Source of the DNA: Simkania sp.
GTDB taxonomy: Bacteria; Chlamydiota; Chlamydiia; Chlamydiales; Simkaniaceae
DNA: 6,823 nt
Assembly: GCA_028281425.1 (NCBI GenBank)
Contig: JANQJX010000227.1
Span: 1 to 6,823, forward strand
Direction of reading: 5' to 3'
Below the pieces are notes generated by a model. The model had not been told where the DNA came from and searched no databases. It saw only the letters and a list, made by a program, of their open reading frames with translations. Both the position numbers and the translations under genes were made by a program. Shown here one piece after another: positions 5,834-6,823 of the stretch. Positions within the stretch are counted from its first letter, which is position 1. The number at the start of each line of letters is the position of its first letter.

Positions 5834-6823
5834 TTACTGAAATTTAATTGAAGCTAACCCAATAAGAGCAAGAATAAAACCAATCATCCAAAAACGGACC
5901 ACAACTTTTGGCTCAGGCCATCCCTTAAACTCAAAATGATGGTGGAGGGGTGCACATCGAAAAATGCGTTTCTTATTTCGCATGCGATAACTCATGACTT
6001 GTAAAATGACCGAAAAAGCTTCAGCAACAAAAAGTCCTCCAATTAAGGCAAGTAATAATTCACGCCTAAGTAAAACTGCTGCTGTACCTAAAATGCCTCC
6101 TAAAGCAAGAGAGCCAATATCTCCCATAAACACCTCCGCTGGATATCCATTATACCACAAAAACCCAAGGCATGCCCCACAGAGACCAGAAAGATAAATT
6201 CCAATTTCTCCACTCCCTTCCAAATAGATAAGATTGAGATAACGGGCCATTTCGATATGATTGGAAAGGGAAGCAAAAACAGCTAAAACAATTCCAACAA
6301 GCAAAACCAAACCCACTGCTAAACCATCAAGCCCATCTGTAAGATTCACTGCATTTGAAGATCCTGTCACAACCAATAAAATGATAAAAAAAGCAATGAC
6401 GATTCCTGCTCCAGAAAAAATCCAAAGAGGCCTCTTTTTAAAAGGCAAATAATAGCGAAGGTAGGTTTCTTGTGTTGAATAACTTTGAGATTTCCGCTCA
6501 ACGGTCTCTTTCGAAATAGGAGAGGAAATATTGAACTTTTGATGAAAAAATTCCGTCAACGGAGAGTAAAGCAGATAAAAACTTAAAAAAGCCCCAAAAA
6601 AAAGCTGAAAACCAAATTTTGTTTTTGCCTTGATTCCTTTTGAATTTTTGTATTTCATTTTCAAATAATCATCAATCCCTCCTAGGACTCCAAACCAAAG
6701 AGTGGTCACCAATAAAATATAGGTAAAACTATTTGTAAAATCCATCCATAAAAAAAGGGAAATAAGCATCGAAAGAAGAATTAACCCCCCCCCCATTGTC
6801 GGTGTCTTTTTCTTTTTCTGATG
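5834..6823 (-). CDS. mraY: Phospho-N-acetylmuramoyl-pentapeptide transferase MraY, partial (5' end outside the window)
   Basis: MraY transfers phospho-MurNAc-pentapeptide from UDP to undecaprenyl phosphate in the inner membrane, forming lipid I. The ATG at 6796 is not the start. The frame stays open to the right edge and codes HQKKKKTPT just before it, giving the conserved TPTMGG motif. The true start should lie some tens of codons beyond 6823. Numbering from the Met of TPTMGG, landmarks are IDDYLK with the two catalytic-site aspartates (42-43), NLTDGLDGLA (151-160), FMGDIGSLALGG with the third Asp (223-234) and APLHHHFEFKGWPE (282-295). Several hydrophobic segments fit a ten-helix protein. 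The spacing from DDY to NLTDG is about 109 residues against about 77 in E. coli, because of a polar insertion near 84-115. The first glycines are coded by a run of ten G. mraY is the first visible gene of the operon; murF or another dcw gene probably precedes it. Confidence 0.97.
   Translation of the reverse strand, partial: HQKKKKTPTMGGGLILLSMLISLFLWMDFTNSFTYILLVTTLWFGVLGGIDDYLKMKYKNSKGIKAKTKFGFQLFFGAFLSFYLLYSPLTEFFHQKFNISSPISKETVERKSQSYSTQETYLRYYLPFKKRPLWIFSGAGIVIAFFIILLVVTGSSNAVNLTDGLDGLAVGLVLLVGIVLAVFASLSNHIEMARYLNLIYLEGSGEIGIYLSGLCGACLGFLWYNGYPAEVFMGDIGSLALGGILGTAAVLLRRELLLALIGGLFVAEAFSVILQVMSYRMRNKKRIFRCAPLHHHFEFKGWPEPKVVVRFWMIGFILALIGLASIKFQ
6785..6794 (-). repeat. Ten-base G homopolymer inside mraY
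   Basis: On the coding strand the last base of the ATG and three GGG codons form a run of ten G, read as ten C on the plus strand. It codes the glycines after TPTM. The first two are conserved in MraY; the third replaces the residue, often Leu, that follows in most relatives. Every other long single-base run in this AT-rich window is A or T and no longer than about nine. A change of one or two bases would break mraY, so the run is either held at ten in vivo or partly a sequencing or assembly error. Confidence 0.9.

Noticed and set aside
5994..6452. Two plus-strand open frames (67 and 63 codons) inside mraY
   Set aside because: Both are antisense to conserved MraY motifs, and their threonine-, lysine- and proline-rich make-up is what reading hydrophobic codons backwards gives.
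6794..6796. ATG at 6796 as the start of mraY
   Set aside because: The frame continues upstream to the window edge and codes the conserved TPT before MGG, so this Met is internal.

Overview
The window is a single, almost gap-free operon on the minus strand: the later part of a division and cell wall (dcw) cluster. In transcription order (right to left) it holds mraY (5' end cut by the window edge), murD, a LysM-domain membrane protein, ftsW, murG, murC, and the start of an ftsQ-like gene cut by the left edge. The only non-coding stretch is 5 bases between mraY and murD. The other five junctions overlap, four of them by 4 bases (ATGA or GTGA) and ftsW/murG by 19 bases. I see no promoter, terminator, RNA gene, mobile element or CRISPR array, and no plus-strand gene.

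The gene order points to the phylum Chlamydiae. A LysM gene (called nlpD in chlamydial annotations) between murD and ftsW, followed by murG and murC, is the order I recall from Chlamydia trachomatis (CT757 to CT762). The partial gene after murC resembles the chlamydial FtsQ-like protein CT764 in layout. The AT-rich, lysine-rich coding with many A or T runs fits a chlamydial endosymbiont or other host-restricted lineage. Two differences from Chlamydiaceae suggest a family outside it (a Parachlamydiales-like or environmental chlamydia). MurC is a stand-alone protein rather than a MurC-Ddl fusion, and the ftsQ-like gene follows it directly with no cutA-like gene between. The phylum call rests on remembered gene order and motifs, not on a search.

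The genes act on one pathway. MurC and MurD build UDP-MurNAc-peptide in the cytoplasm. MraY moves phospho-MurNAc-pentapeptide onto undecaprenyl phosphate to give lipid I, and MurG adds GlcNAc to give lipid II. FtsW polymerises lipid II at the division site, FtsQ belongs to the division complex, and the LysM protein probably binds the glycan product in the periplasm.

This is mainly an ordinary essential operon. I do not see a new system. The points worth a second look are a ten-base G run inside the conserved start of mraY, a roughly 30-residue insertion in MraY, two substituted active-site-region positions in MurG, the LysM protein without a catalytic domain but with the best ribosome binding site in the window, and the rearranged murC/ddl/ftsQ end.
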